NCBI RefSeq assembly: GCF_000719115.1
Contig: NZ_JOEA01000010.1
Coordinates: forward strand, 62,001 to 126,000
Length of the DNA stretch: 64,000 nucleotides
DNA from: Lentzea albidocapillata
GTDB taxonomy: Bacteria > Actinomycetota > Actinomycetes > Mycobacteriales > Pseudonocardiaceae
Direction: 5' to 3'
The translations under genes and the position numbers were made by a program. Each line of letters opens with the position of its first letter. Positions within the stretch are counted from its first letter, which is position 1. Below the pieces are notes generated by a model that ran no database searches, was not told the DNA's origin, and saw only the letters and a program-made list of their open reading frames with translations. Below, piece by piece: positions 33,968 to 43,002 of this stretch.

Positions 33968-34960
33968 GTGACGTCGTGGACCGAGGAGCTGACCCGAGCC
34001 CGTCTGCACGTGGTCTCCGGCAAGGGCGGCACGGGCAAGACGACGGTGGCGGCCGCGCTCGCGCTCGCGCTGGCCACCGGCGGTCGCCGGGTGCTGCTGG
34101 TCGAGGTAGAGGGCAGGCAGGGCATCGCCCAGCTCTTCGACCGCGCCCCGCTGCCCTACTCCGAGGAACGGATCGCGTCCGCGCCGGGCGGCGGTGAGGT
34201 GCACGCGCTCGCGGTGGACGCGGAGGCCGCGCTCCTCGAGTACCTGGCGATGTTCTACAACCTCGGCTTCGCGGGCCGGACGCTGCGCAAGATGGGCGCG
34301 ATCGAGTTCGCGACCACGCTCGCCCCCGGCCTGCGCGACGTACTGCTGACCGGCAAGGTCAAGGAGTGCGTGAACCGCACCGGGCCGGACGGCCGCCACC
34401 TCTACGACGCCGTGGTGCTGGACGCGCCGCCCACCGGCCGCGTGGTCAAGTTCCTCGACGTCACCAAGGCCATGGCCGACCTCGCCAAGGTCGGGCCGAT
34501 CAAGGGCCAGAGCGACGGCGTCGTGCGGCTGCTGCACTCCGGCGACACGGCGGTGCACCTGGTGGCGCTGCTGGAGGAGATGCCGGTGCGCGAGACCCTC
34601 GACGCCGTCTCCGAACTGGACGGCGCCGACCTGCGTCCGGGCGCGGTGCTGGTCAACCGGGTCCAGCCGGTCCGGCTGCCCGCCCGCTCGCTGCCGGTCG
34701 CGGCCGAGGGCAGGCTCGACGAGTCGCGGGTGCGCGCGGGGCTGCAGACCGCGGGGCTCGACCTCGACGAGTTCACGCTCGAAGGTCTGGTCGACGAGAC
34801 CGTGGAGCACGCCATCCGCGTGCAGTCACAACAAGAGGCCAAGGAGCTGCTCGCCGAGTCGGACCTGCCGACGCTGGAGCTGCCGGACCTGACGGACGGG
34901 GTGGACGTGGCCGCGCTGTACGAGCTGGCCGAGGCGCTGGTCGCGGCAGGAGTCCGATGA
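33968..34960 (+). CDS. ArsA/Get3-like ATPase, subunit 1 (Rv3679)
   Basis: A 330-aa SIMIBI ATPase. It has the deviant Walker [10 protein letters not shown] (residues 18-26) and switch motifs [11 protein letters not shown] and [10 protein letters not shown]. Mycobacterial Rv3679 and Rv3680 form a paired anion-transport-type ATPase. GTG 33968 sits six bases after TAGTCT (33956-33961), with no RBS, so the mRNA is probably leaderless. It overlaps the second subunit by four bases (ATGA), as expected for a stoichiometric complex. The client or ion is not known. Confidence 0.9.
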   Translation: MTSWTEELTRARLHVVSGKGGTGKTTVAAALALALATGGRRVLLVEVEGRQGIAQLFDRAPLPYSEERIASAPGGGEVHALAVDAEAALLEYLAMFYNLGFAGRTLRKMGAIEFATTLAPGLRDVLLTGKVKECVNRTGPDGRHLYDAVVLDAPPTGRVVKFLDVTKAMADLAKVGPIKGQSDGVVRLLHSGDTAVHLVALLEEMPVRETLDAVSELDGADLRPGAVLVNRVQPVRLPARSLPVAAEGRLDESRVRAGLQTAGLDLDEFTLEGLVDETVEHAIRVQSQQEAKELLAESDLPTLELPDLTDGVDVAALYELAEALVAAGVR

Positions 34961-36081
34961 ACAAGCTCGATTTCGACACGCTGCTCGACAACCTGGAGAC
35001 GCGCGTCCTGGTCTGCTGCGGCTCCGGCGGTGTCGGCAAGACCACGACGGCGGCGGCGCTGGCGTTGCGCGCGGCCGAACGCGGCAGGCGCGTGGTCGTG
35101 CTGACGATCGACCCGGCGCGCCGCCTCGCGCAGTCGCTGGGCCTGCGGGAACTGGACAACCACCCGCGCGAGGTCGTCGTGGACGGCTTCGAGCCCAAGG
35201 GCGAGCTGTTCGCGATGATGCTGGACATGCGTCGCACGTTCGACGACATGGTGCTGACCCACGCGGGCCGCGACCGGGCCGACCAGATCCTGTCGAACCC
35301 CTTCTACCAGACCATTTCCTCGTCGTTCTCCGGCACGCAGGAGTACATGGCGATGGAGAAGCTGGGCCAGCTGGTGGCGCAGGACGAGTGGGACCTGATC
35401 ATCGTCGACACCCCGCCGAGCCGGTCGGCGCTCGACTTCCTGGACGCGCCGCAGCGGTTGTCCACGGTGCTCGACGGCAGGTTCATCCGGATGCTGTCGG
35501 CGCCGGCGCGGGCGAGCGGCCGCGGTCTGCTCAAGATCGTTGGAACCGGTTTCAGCCTTTTCACGCGCGCCGTGTCGACCATCGTCGGTGGCCAGCTGTT
35601 GCAGGACGCGTCAACCTTTGTTCAGGCTTTCGACAGCATGTTCGGAGGATTCCGCGAGCGCGCCCAGCGCACGTACGAACTCCTGCGCTCGCCCGGAACC
35701 GGTTTCGTGGTGGTGGCGGCGGCAGAACCCGACGCACTGCGCGAGGCGAGCTATTTCGTGGAGCGGCTCGGCGCCGAGAACATGCCGTTGTGCGGGCTCG
35801 TCGCGAACAGGACGCATCCCGTGCTGGCGACCGATCTGCCCGCGGCGAAGGCGGTCGCCGCAGCGGACGAACTCGACCGCTCCGGTGACGCGCCGCTCGC
35901 CGCGGCAGTGCTCCGGCTGCACGCGGACCGGGTGGCAGTCGCCGATCGTGAGAAGCGGCTGCTGGCCCGGTTCACGCGTGCCCACCCCGGCGTTTCGCTG
36001 GTCGGCGTGCCCGCATTGCCTGCTGACGTGCACGACCTCGACGGCCTACGGGAGATAGGTCGCCGGCTGGCCGGCGAGTAG
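34957..36081 (+). CDS. ArsA/Get3-like ATPase, subunit 2 (Rv3680)
   Basis: A 374-aa paralogue of the previous gene. Walker A is GSGGVGKTT (about residues 24-32), followed by [13 protein letters not shown] and [15 protein letters not shown]. The central hydrophobic region ([22 protein letters not shown]) is of the kind that holds clients in Get3 relatives. ATG 34957 overlaps the first gene, with GGCAGGAG upstream. whiB4 converges from the other side. Confidence 0.9.
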   Translation: MNKLDFDTLLDNLETRVLVCCGSGGVGKTTTAAALALRAAERGRRVVVLTIDPARRLAQSLGLRELDNHPREVVVDGFEPKGELFAMMLDMRRTFDDMVLTHAGRDRADQILSNPFYQTISSSFSGTQEYMAMEKLGQLVAQDEWDLIIVDTPPSRSALDFLDAPQRLSTVLDGRFIRMLSAPARASGRGLLKIVGTGFSLFTRAVSTIVGGQLLQDASTFVQAFDSMFGGFRERAQRTYELLRSPGTGFVVVAAAEPDALREASYFVERLGAENMPLCGLVANRTHPVLATDLPAAKAVAAADELDRSGDAPLAAAVLRLHADRVAVADREKRLLARFTRAHPGVSLVGVPALPADVHDLDGLREIGRRLAGE

Positions 36082-36094
36082 ACGCTGACTGCGC

Positions 36095-36385
36095 CTAACC
36101 GACCCGTGTGTCCTCGACGTGTTCCTGACGTGCGTTGTCGAGGAGCTCGTGCCATGAGTCGACGTCCGGACGGCGGCGCAGCAGAGCACGGCGTTCGCGC
36201 TCGGTCATGCCTCCCCAGACCCCGAACTCGATCTTGTTGTCGAGCGCTTCGGCCAGGCATTCCATGCGCACCGGGCAACCCAGGCACACGAGCTTCGCCT
36301 TGCGCTGCTCCGCACCTCGGACGAAGAGCTGATCTGGCTCTTCATCACGGCACGAAGCGTTGATACGCCAATCCCCCTGGTTCAT
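36095..36385 (-). CDS. whiB4: WhiB-family Fe-S redox regulator (WhiB4-like)
   Basis: A 96-aa WhiB protein with the four cluster cysteines C12, C34, C37 and C43, the turn GVWGGMTERERR and a basic C-terminal region. These proteins hold a [4Fe-4S] cluster that responds to O2 and NO and pair with the principal sigma factor. The WhiB4 assignment rests on position between the ArsA-like pair and ponA2. ATG 36385 is preferred over GTG 36394 because GGAG lies eight bases upstream of it. A TGTGG-N7-CCACA repeat lies 28 bp upstream. Confidence 0.9.
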   Translation of the reverse strand: MNQGDWRINASCRDEEPDQLFVRGAEQRKAKLVCLGCPVRMECLAEALDNKIEFGVWGGMTERERRALLRRRPDVDSWHELLDNARQEHVEDTRVG

Positions 36386-36412
36386 ATCCCCCACTCCTCA
36401 GTGCTGTCCAAA

Positions 36413-36465
36413 TGTGGAAATCCGCCACACCCCTGCCACGGATGCCGTAGCGTTCGAGCTACGGC
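36413..36465. promoter_or_regulatory. Inverted repeats between whiB4 and ponA2
   Basis: TGTGG (36413-36417) and CCACA (36425-36429) are perfect arms seven bases apart. GCCGTAGC (36444-36451) and GCTACGGC (36458-36465) form an 8-bp stem with a six-base loop. They could be operators for either divergent gene. The rest of the 237-bp gap shows only a TACGCT hexamer (36610-36615) seven bases before the ponA2 GTG. Confidence 0.45.
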
Positions 36466-36622
36466 TGCATTCCTTGGACGTTGACGGACTGTAGTGCCGT
36501 TCGGTTCCCTGTCCAAGCCTGGGTCACCCGACTGTTACCTGTCTTGCGTACGTCTACTCATGCTGAGTAACGGCACTTACTGATCACCTTCACCCGTTCG
36601 TGTACGGCGTACGCTGACCCGC

Positions 36623-39052
36623 GTGCGAGTCAGGAATGGCGTGCTCAAGATGCTCGGCCTGTGCCTGCTGGCTGGGGTTCTCCTCGCCGGCATGCTGTTC
36701 CCAGTCGTGGGTGCGACAGGCCTCGTCTCGAACAGAGCCAGCGACACGGTGGACAGCATCTCGGCCGACCTGGTGACGACGGATCCTCCGTTGATCACCA
36801 CGGTCACGGACAAGGACGGGGCCCCGATCGCCTACCTGTTCGACCAGTACAGAGTGCTGACACCTCCCGAGAAGATCTCGCCGACCATGAAGGCGGCGCT
36901 GATCTCGGTCGAGGACCGCCGGTTCTACGAGCACCAGGGCGTCGACTGGAAGGGCACCATCCGTGCCGGTCTGACGAACCAGGTCAGCGGCTCGGTCTCG
37001 CAGGGCGCGTCCACGCTGACCCAGCAGTACGTCAAGAACTACCTGGTCCACGTCGTGGCGCGGAACAACAAGCTGGAGCAGGCCAAGGCCCAGGAGCAGA
37101 CCATCGCGCGCAAGATGCGCGAGGCCCGGATCTCGTTGCAGCTGGAGCGCAAGCTCGGCAAGGAGGAGATCCTCGCCCGGTACCTGAACGTCGTTCCTTT
37201 CGGTTCGACCATTTACGGCATCGCGGCGGCGGCCCAGGCTTACTTCGGCACGACTCCGGACAAGTTGACGGTTCCACAAGCCGCGATGCTCGCCGGAATG
37301 GTGAACAGTCCGTCAGCACTCGACCCCGAAGCGTATCCGGACAAAGCTTTGGACCGGCGGAACAAAGTGATCGACAGGATGGTCGAGAACGACAAGCTGT
37401 CGCGCGACGCGGGTGAGGCGGCGAAGAAAGAAGGCCTGGGTCTCGCGACTCCGGTGCGTACCCCGCCGAACGGTTGTGTCGGTGCCGGTCCGGAAAACGG
37501 TTTCTTCTGCTCATACGTCGTGAACTACCTGCAGCGCGCGGGTTTCAGCGAGGAGCAGCTGCGCACCGGCGGCTACACCATCCAGACCACTTTGGACAGA
37601 GAAGCCACCTCGCAGGCGAAGGCCGCGGCGGAGGCCGGCGTCCCCAAGGGCACCGAGGGCATCGCGAACACGATGGCGATCGTGAAGCCGGGCAAGGAAC
37701 GCCACGACGTGCTCGCGCTGGTCGCGAACCGCGACTACGGCCTGAAGTCCGACCTGCGCCAGACCACGTACGACCTGCCCAGCGGCGTGGAGAACAAGTT
37801 CGGCGCCGGCTCGATCTACAAGGTCTTCACGGCCGCGGCGGCGCTGGAGAAGGGACTCGGCATCGAGAACGTCATCCCGACGCCGACCTCCCACACGTCC
37901 AGGGTCTTCAAGGGTGGCGCCCAGCGCTGCCCGAGCACCGGCGAGCCCGGCACGCGCTGGTACTGCCTGTCGAACTTCGACTCGAGCTACCCGTCCTCGA
38001 TGACGCTGCAGCAGGCCCTCGCGACGTCGCCGAACACCGGCTTCGTGATCCTCGAGGAGCAGACGGGCATGGACGCGGTCGTGGACATGGCCTCGCGGCT
38101 GGGCATGCGCGAGACGATGGCGACGAACCTGCAGGGCACCAGGCCCGACCCGAAGGCCAAGGACAAGCAGAACCGCATCTCGCAGACGGAGTTCTACAAG
38201 CAGAACGGCGGCAACGCGTCGTTCACGCTCTCGCCGGCGCCGGTGTCCACTCTGGAGCTCGCGAACGTCGTCGCGACCATCGTGAGCGGCGGCAAGTGGT
38301 GCCCGCCCACGCCGATCGCGAAGGTGCTGGACCGCAACGGCAAGGCCGTCCCCGTCAACGAGGCCCCGTGCGAGCAGGTCGTCGCCGAGGGTCTCGCGAA
38401 CGGTCTCGCGGTCGGTATGAGCAAGGACGATGTCGGCAACGGCACCGCCGCGGCCGCCGCCCGTGCCGCCAAGTGGAGCCGCCCGATGATCGCCAAGACG
38501 GGCACCACCGAGGAGTACAAGTCGGCGGCGTTCATCGGCGCGACCCCGGACTTCGCGGGCGCCGTGCAGACGTTCAACGACGGCACCAACCCTCGTCCGA
38601 TCTGCATCGGCGCCGCACCCCGGTTGTGCGGCAACGGCAACATCTTCGGCGGCACGATCCCGGCCAAGACGTGGTTCGAGACGATGACGAAGGTGCACGC
38701 CGCGATCCCTGTCTCGCAGCTGCCGCAGGTGGAGCAGCGCTACCTCAAGGGCGGCCGTGAGATCCAGGTGCCCGACGTGGTGGGCAAGCAGATCAACGAC
38801 GCCACGCGGATCCTGAACCAGGCCGGCTACAAGGTGAGCCAGCAGTCGGTGAACTCCGAGCAGCCGAAGGGCACTGTCGTCAGCCAGACGCCGCGCGGCA
38901 ACGCGTTGCGCGGCACGGTGATCACGCTGTCGGTGAGCTCGGGGTACGTGCCGCCGCCGGTAGCCCCGGAGCCGTCGCAGCCGCCGCCCACCCCCGGCAA
39001 CCCGACCGAGCAACCACCGATCACGCTGCCGACCGAACCGGAGCCCGAGTAG
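36623..39052 (+). CDS. ponA2: Bifunctional class A penicillin-binding protein PonA2
   Basis: An 809-aa peptidoglycan synthase. One N-terminal transmembrane helix; a GT51 glycosyltransferase domain (VEDRRFYEHQGVDW, QGASTLTQQYVKN); a transpeptidase domain with the serine motif S-I-Y-K (GAGSIYKVF), S-P-N (ATSPNTGF) and AKTGTTEEYK; then one PASTA domain (VPDVVGKQINDATRILNQAG) and a proline-rich tail. It polymerises and crosslinks glycan strands. GTG 36623 appears leaderless. It lies directly before a convergent GntR gene whose stop follows with no gap. Confidence 0.95.
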   Translation: MRVRNGVLKMLGLCLLAGVLLAGMLFPVVGATGLVSNRASDTVDSISADLVTTDPPLITTVTDKDGAPIAYLFDQYRVLTPPEKISPTMKAALISVEDRRFYEHQGVDWKGTIRAGLTNQVSGSVSQGASTLTQQYVKNYLVHVVARNNKLEQAKAQEQTIARKMREARISLQLERKLGKEEILARYLNVVPFGSTIYGIAAAAQAYFGTTPDKLTVPQAAMLAGMVNSPSALDPEAYPDKALDRRNKVIDRMVENDKLSRDAGEAAKKEGLGLATPVRTPPNGCVGAGPENGFFCSYVVNYLQRAGFSEEQLRTGGYTIQTTLDREATSQAKAAAEAGVPKGTEGIANTMAIVKPGKERHDVLALVANRDYGLKSDLRQTTYDLPSGVENKFGAGSIYKVFTAAAALEKGLGIENVIPTPTSHTSRVFKGGAQRCPSTGEPGTRWYCLSNFDSSYPSSMTLQQALATSPNTGFVILEEQTGMDAVVDMASRLGMRETMATNLQGTRPDPKAKDKQNRISQTEFYKQNGGNASFTLSPAPVSTLELANVVATIVSGGKWCPPTPIAKVLDRNGKAVPVNEAPCEQVVAEGLANGLAVGMSKDDVGNGTAAAAARAAKWSRPMIAKTGTTEEYKSAAFIGATPDFAGAVQTFNDGTNPRPICIGAAPRLCGNGNIFGGTIPAKTWFETMTKVHAAIPVSQLPQVEQRYLKGGREIQVPDVVGKQINDATRILNQAGYKVSQQSVNSEQPKGTVVSQTPRGNALRGTVITLSVSSGYVPPPVAPEPSQPPPTPGNPTEQPPITLPTEPEPE

Positions 39053-39706
39053 TCACCGGCGGAGCAGCTGCTTGAGCTGCTCCACGCTCACGTCGATGTG
39101 CGCCCGGATCTCGGCGACCGCCCTGTCGTGGTCGCCGAGCCGGATCGCGTCGAGGATGACCCGGTGCTGCGCCACGACCTCCTCCGGCGTCTCGGACTTC
39201 GAGAGCACCGTGAGGTAGAAGCGCAGTTCCTTGGTCATCGCGGTGAAGAACTCGTCCAGCCTCGTGCTGTCGAGCAGCGCCACGATCGCCTGGTGGAAGG
39301 CCAGGTCTCGATCGACGATCCTGCCCGTGTCGCCTTCGGCTGCGGCCTCGGCGATCTCGTCGAACGCCCTGGTGATCGCTTCGAGCTGTTCTGGGCGCGG
39401 CGTGCGGATCACCGCCGCCGTCTCAAGGCGTTCACGGGCGGTGTAGAGCGCCTCGATCTTCTCCGGGGTCGGGGCGATGACGACAGCGCCCCGGTTGACC
39501 TCGTAGCGGACCAGGCCGGTCAGCTCCAGGATCCGGACGGCCTCGCGGATGGTGTTGCGCGCGACGCCCAACTCGGCCGCGATCGCGCTCTCCCTGAGCC
39601 TGTCACCAGGGCCGAAAGCGCCGGCCATGATCCGTTCGGAGAGGCCGTCGGCGAGCTGCTGGGCCGTCGTGGTGCGGCGCACTTCGAGGCCGTCGAGGGC
39701 TGACAT
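39053..39706 (-). CDS. GntR-family regulator, FCD type
   Basis: A 217-aa regulator. The winged helix is LRESAIAAELGVARNTIREAV, followed by the all-helical FCD ligand domain (RDLAFHQAIVALL; EEVVAQHRVILDAI; AEIRAHIDVSVEQL) with the metal/acid-binding histidines in place. These usually sense an organic acid. ATG 39706 faces a divergent HAD gene across 52 bp, and a perfect palindrome sits in that gap, so the HAD gene is the probable target. Confidence 0.9.
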   Translation of the reverse strand: MSALDGLEVRRTTTAQQLADGLSERIMAGAFGPGDRLRESAIAAELGVARNTIREAVRILELTGLVRYEVNRGAVVIAPTPEKIEALYTARERLETAAVIRTPRPEQLEAITRAFDEIAEAAAEGDTGRIVDRDLAFHQAIVALLDSTRLDEFFTAMTKELRFYLTVLSKSETPEEVVAQHRVILDAIRLGDHDRAVAEIRAHIDVSVEQLKQLLRR

Positions 39707-39723
39707 GTGGCCAGTCTAACCAG

Positions 39724-39752
39724 TTGCACTACAGTTGAACTGTACTACAGTT
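39724..39752 (+). promoter_or_regulatory. HAD gene promoter with operator in the spacer
   Basis: TTGCAC (39724-39729), 17 bases, TACAGT (39747-39752) form a near-consensus promoter six bases before the ATG at 39759. The spacer is filled by a perfect palindrome, TACAGTT-G-AACTGTA (39730-39744). ACTACAGTT also occurs twice, at 39728 and 39744. Confidence 0.75.
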
Positions 39753-39758
39753 TGGGTC

Positions 39759-40472
39759 ATGGACCTGACGACGTTCAAGGCGCTCAGCTTCGACTGCTAC
39801 GGCACGCTCATCGACTGGGAGGCCGGGCTCATCGCGGTGCTCTCGCCGTGGGCGCGGGAACAGGGACTCTCGCTGTCCGACGAGGAACTGCTGCTCGCCT
39901 ACGCCTCCGCCGAAGCCGAGGTGGGGACGGCCGAGTTCGCGCTGTACCCGGATGTGCTGGCCGCCGCGTTCCGGCAGGCCGGTTCCGGCCTGGGCCGCGA
40001 GGTGAGTGACGAGTGGGCGCGGCGACTGGGCGCGTCCGTTCCGGACTGGCCGGCGTTCCCCGACTCCGCGGATGCGTTGGCGCGCCTGGCTTCCCACTAC
40101 CAGTTGATCATTCTGTCCAACGTGCACCGCGAGGGGTTCGCCGGGAGCAACCGGCGCCTGCGCGGGAATTTCGCGGCGATCATCACCGCGGAGGACGTCG
40201 GCGCGTACAAGCCCGCCGAGAACCACTTCCGCGCGCTCGACGCCACGCTCGGCTCGTTGGGGGTGGAGCGTTCGGAACTGTTGCATGTGGCGCAGAGCCT
40301 GTTCCACGACCACGTGCCGGCCAAGCGCGAGGGGCTGCGGTCCGTGTGGATCAACCGGCGGCACGACCGGCCGGGCTGGGGCGCGACGCCCAAGCCGTCC
40401 GAGGACTTCAGCTACGACCTGGAGTTCGGCTCGATAGGCGAGTTCGCGGACGCGGTGGACAAGGCGTTCTGA
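39759..40472 (+). CDS. HAD-type hydrolase, 2-haloacid dehalogenase-like
   Basis: A 237-aa HAD protein with the nucleophile Asp in SFDCYGTLIDWE, the motif II serine in IILSNVHREGF, the lysine in GAYKPAENHF and motif IV in SLFHDHVPAKREG. The order resembles haloacid dehalogenase type II and phosphoglycolate-phosphatase-like enzymes. ATG 39759 lies directly at the predicted transcript start, so the mRNA is leaderless. A GntR/FCD repressor on the other side probably controls it. The real substrate, perhaps a 2-hydroxy acid phosphate or haloacid, is unknown. Confidence 0.87.
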   Translation: MDLTTFKALSFDCYGTLIDWEAGLIAVLSPWAREQGLSLSDEELLLAYASAEAEVGTAEFALYPDVLAAAFRQAGSGLGREVSDEWARRLGASVPDWPAFPDSADALARLASHYQLIILSNVHREGFAGSNRRLRGNFAAIITAEDVGAYKPAENHFRALDATLGSLGVERSELLHVAQSLFHDHVPAKREGLRSVWINRRHDRPGWGATPKPSEDFSYDLEFGSIGEFADAVDKAF

Positions 40473-40478
40473 GTTGGC

Positions 40479-40532
40479 GTGCCGCAGCGGTCACAGCCGC
40501 TGCGGCACACCAGTGCCGTGACCGGCACTGGT
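40479..40532. terminator. Two adjacent terminator hairpins
   Basis: GTGCCGCAGCGG/CCGCTGCGGCAC (40479-40508, 12 bp) is immediately followed by ACCAGTGCCG/CGGCACTGGT (40509-40532, 10 bp). They separate the convergent HAD and YqeY genes, probably one for each direction. Confidence 0.85.
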
Positions 40533-40533
40533 T

Positions 40534-41004
40534 TCAGCCGGCCAGCTTGGCCTTCACCGCGGCGGCCACCCGGCCACCCTCGGCGCGGCCGGCGACCTCC
40601 GCGTTGACGGCCTTCATGACCTGGCCCATCTGCCTCTGCCCCGGCGCCTCACCGAGCTGCGCGGCCACGGCGTCGAACGCCTTGTCCACAATGGACGCCA
40701 GTTCGGCGTCGTCGAGCTGCTTGGGAAGGTAGGTCTCCAGCACGGCGAGCTCCTGGCGCTCCAGCTCGGCCTTCTCGACCCGGCCGGCACCGTCGAAGGC
40801 CTCCGCGGCCTCCTTGCGCTTCTTCGCCTCGCGCGAGAGGACCTTCACGACCTCGTCGTCACTGAGCTCACGGGCCGTCTTGCCCGAGACCTCCTCGTTC
40901 GTGACGGCCGTGAGCGCCATCCGCAGCGCACCGGCCGTGACGGTCTCCCGTGCCTTCATCGCGACAGTCAGGTCGTTCTTCAGTCGCGTCTTCAAGTCCG
41001 CCAT
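40534..41004 (-). CDS. yqeY: GatB/YqeY-domain protein
   Basis: A 156-aa YqeY protein: LKTRLKNDLTVAMKARE at the start, REAKKRKEAAEAF, YLPKQLDDAEL, and the C-terminal KAVNAEVAGRAEGGRVAAAVK. The domain is shared with the tail of GatB amidotransferase and probably binds tRNA. Stand-alone YqeY is widespread and of unclear function. ATG 41004 is divergent from the phosphoesterase gene across 68 bp. Confidence 0.92.
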   Translation of the reverse strand: MADLKTRLKNDLTVAMKARETVTAGALRMALTAVTNEEVSGKTARELSDDEVVKVLSREAKKRKEAAEAFDGAGRVEKAELERQELAVLETYLPKQLDDAELASIVDKAFDAVAAQLGEAPGQRQMGQVMKAVNAEVAGRAEGGRVAAAVKAKLAG

Positions 41005-41072
41005 GACGCAGAACGGTACCGCCCGCCGGATGCCGCGCCGATCGAGTTACCGCCCTTCCGTACCCTTGAAGC

Positions 41073-42026
41073 GTGAACAAGCTGGGCCGCGCCCTCCTCG
41101 CCACGACCGCTCTCGGCGCCGCGACCGTCGCGTACGCGGCGGGAATCGAGAGAAGGCACTGGACCCTGCGCACCGCCACGGTGCCGGTCCTGTCCCCCGG
41201 TGCCAAGCCGATTCGCGTGCTGCACATCTCGGACCTGCACATGACGCCGAACCAGGTGTCGAAGCAGCGCTGGGTCGCTGCCCTGGCCGACCTGAACCCG
41301 GACTTCGTGGTCAACACAGGCGACAACCTCGCGCACAAGGACGCCGTTCCCGGCACCCTGCGCGCGCTCGGCCCGTTGCTCGACAAGCCGGGCGTCTTCG
41401 TGTTCGGCAGCAACGACTACTACGCGCCCAGGCTCAAGAACCCGGTGCGCTACCTGCTGCCGTCCTCCAAGACCAAGCGCATCCACGGCGTGACGCTCCC
41501 GTGGCGCGACCTGCGCGCAGGCATGATCGAACGAGGCTGGGAAGACCTCACGCACCTGCGCAAGACCATCATGGTGAACGGCCAGGCCATCTTCTGCGCG
41601 GGCCTGGACGACCCCCACCTGAAGCGCGACCGCTACGCCGACATCGCCGGCACCCCGGACCCGTCCGCGGCACTGAGGCTGGGCGTCACGCACTCACCCG
41701 AACCGCGCGTCCTGGACCCGTTCGCCGCCGACGGCTACGACTTCGTGATGGCCGGCCACACCCACGGCGGCCAGCTGCGCATCCCGTTCTACGGCGCCAT
41801 TGTGACGAACTGCGAATTGGACCGGGGCCGAGCCCGCGGAGTTTCGCGCTGGGGTTCGCACATGTGGATGAACGTGTCCGCCGGCATGGGCACTTCGCCG
41901 TACGCGCCGGTGCGCTTCTGCTGCCCTCCCGAGGCTTCCCTGCTGACCTTGGTTCCGAGGCCCGTCACGCCTGGTCAGGGGCGCAATCAGGGGGTCCGAT
42001 TCGGAGCTGGCGCGGACATGATGTAG
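41073..42026 (+). CDS. Metallophosphoesterase (Rv3683 position)
   Basis: A 317-aa calcineurin-like phosphoesterase. Metal motifs are HISDLHMTP, NTGDNLAHKD, GSNDYY in place of GNHD, THSPEP and GHTHGGQLRIP. A hydrophobic N-terminus (LGRALLATTALGAATVAYAAG) suggests an anchor or signal. The GNHD to GSND change replaces the usual catalytic histidine region and is shared by close relatives as far as I recall. GTG 41073 is six bases after TACCCT (41061-41066), so leaderless. Confidence 0.87.
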   Translation: MNKLGRALLATTALGAATVAYAAGIERRHWTLRTATVPVLSPGAKPIRVLHISDLHMTPNQVSKQRWVAALADLNPDFVVNTGDNLAHKDAVPGTLRALGPLLDKPGVFVFGSNDYYAPRLKNPVRYLLPSSKTKRIHGVTLPWRDLRAGMIERGWEDLTHLRKTIMVNGQAIFCAGLDDPHLKRDRYADIAGTPDPSAALRLGVTHSPEPRVLDPFAADGYDFVMAGHTHGGQLRIPFYGAIVTNCELDRGRARGVSRWGSHMWMNVSAGMGTSPYAPVRFCCPPEASLLTLVPRPVTPGQGRNQGVRFGAGADMM

Positions 42027-42045
42027 AGTTCCACATGTTCCCAGC

Positions 42046-42119
<74 letters not shown>

Positions 42120-42134
42120 TTGAATAACACAGAT

Positions 42135-42177
42135 CAGCCTCTGTCGCAGAAATGCGGACAGGGGCTGTTTTGTTTTT
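42135..42177 (+). terminator. Terminator after tRNA-Pro
   Basis: CAGCCTCTGTC and GACAGGGGCTG form an 11-bp stem with one G-U pair and an 11-base loop, followed by TTTTGTTTTT. It is the only classic U-tract terminator seen in the window. Confidence 0.88.
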
Positions 42178-42320
42178 CTGGCCGTTTCTGGGAAGTCGGG
42201 GAGCACCGATAAGTCACCCGATCGTGTGACGAAGCTCGACACGCGCGGCCGTAGACGGGACCGTTCTTGCATGGCACAGCGCCATCGTTCCGCACCAAAC
42301 TTTACGAACGACCACGTAAC

Positions 42321-42370
42321 GTCAACTCTTAAGAGTGAAGGTTGACGGTTCAACTCACCTTGCGTAACTA
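42321..42370 (+). promoter_or_regulatory. Promoter and palindrome before a small membrane protein
   Basis: TTGACG (42342-42347), 17 bases, TAACTA (42365-42370) is a good promoter. A perfect palindrome ACTCTTAAGAGT (42325-42336) lies just upstream, itself flanked by GTCAAC (42321) and GTTGAC (42341). Bases 42178-42320 hold only a short ATGGC/GCCAT stem (42271-42285). Confidence 0.6.
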
Positions 42371-42435
42371 CCGCCTTGATCCGTACGCCGAAGGCAGTGG
42401 TTCAGGCATCGTGGATATGTCGGGAGATGTTCGTG

Positions 42436-42663
42436 ATGGATTCCGCCTCCGCCGCCAACCCGTCTCATCGGTCGTGGATCGTCATTGCGGCCAAGGCAAT
42501 TGTGGTGCTGCAGTGCCTGGGGATCGTTTTCATGCTCACTTCTGCCTGGGTGACGGCCGTGGTGGCCGTCGGCTTCATCGTGGTGTTCGTCGCGATCAGG
42601 GCGCTGTCGCGCACATCGAGGCAGGTCGACCAGATCTTCGAGGAGGAGCTCGGCCGCGAATAG
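42436..42663 (+). CDS. Small two-helix membrane protein
   Basis: A 75-aa protein with two hydrophobic segments (WIVIAAKAIVVLQCLGIVFM and AWVTAVVAVGFIVVFVAI) and a charged tail (SRQVDQIFEEELGRE). GGGAG nine bases upstream supports ATG 42436; GTG 42433 is nearly equivalent. The next gene starts 10 bases after its stop, so they are co-transcribed. Family not recognised. Confidence 0.65.
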   Translation: MDSASAANPSHRSWIVIAAKAIVVLQCLGIVFMLTSAWVTAVVAVGFIVVFVAIRALSRTSRQVDQIFEEELGRE

Positions 42664-42673
42664 GCTTGGCGCC

Positions 42674-42970
42674 ATGCTGACGCGTGTGTCCGAAGCCGTG
42701 GTGAAGCCGGGCAGGGAGCAGGAGTTCGTCGCACGGGTGCGCGACCTCGTGAAGGGGTTTCCCGAGATCTACGACGGGCTGTTGGGGCACGAGGTGCTCG
42801 TCGACCTCGACGACCCGCTGCGCGTGCGGTATGTGAGCCGATGGCGGGACGAGCAGGCGCTCGAGAGCTACGCGGGAGCTGGGTGGCGCACCGATCCGGT
42901 GACGTTCCCGGACGAGGACGCGTACCTGCAGCAGCCGTTGGCGCTGCGGCACTTCCGGCACGTGAGCTGA
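42674..42970 (+). CDS. ABM-domain monooxygenase-like protein
   Basis: A 98-aa protein of the antibiotic biosynthesis monooxygenase fold: VVKPGREQEFVARVRDLV, GLLGHEVLVDLDDPLRVRYV, then SRWRDEQALESYAGAGW. These small dimeric ferredoxin-like barrels oxidise quinols or degrade haem, or act only as structural folds. Catalytic residues vary, so activity cannot be assured. Confidence 0.8.
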   Translation: MLTRVSEAVVKPGREQEFVARVRDLVKGFPEIYDGLLGHEVLVDLDDPLRVRYVSRWRDEQALESYAGAGWRTDPVTFPDEDAYLQQPLALRHFRHVS

Positions 42971-43002
42971 CTCAGCCGATGCCGGGACTCTAGTGTTGAA
43001 CC

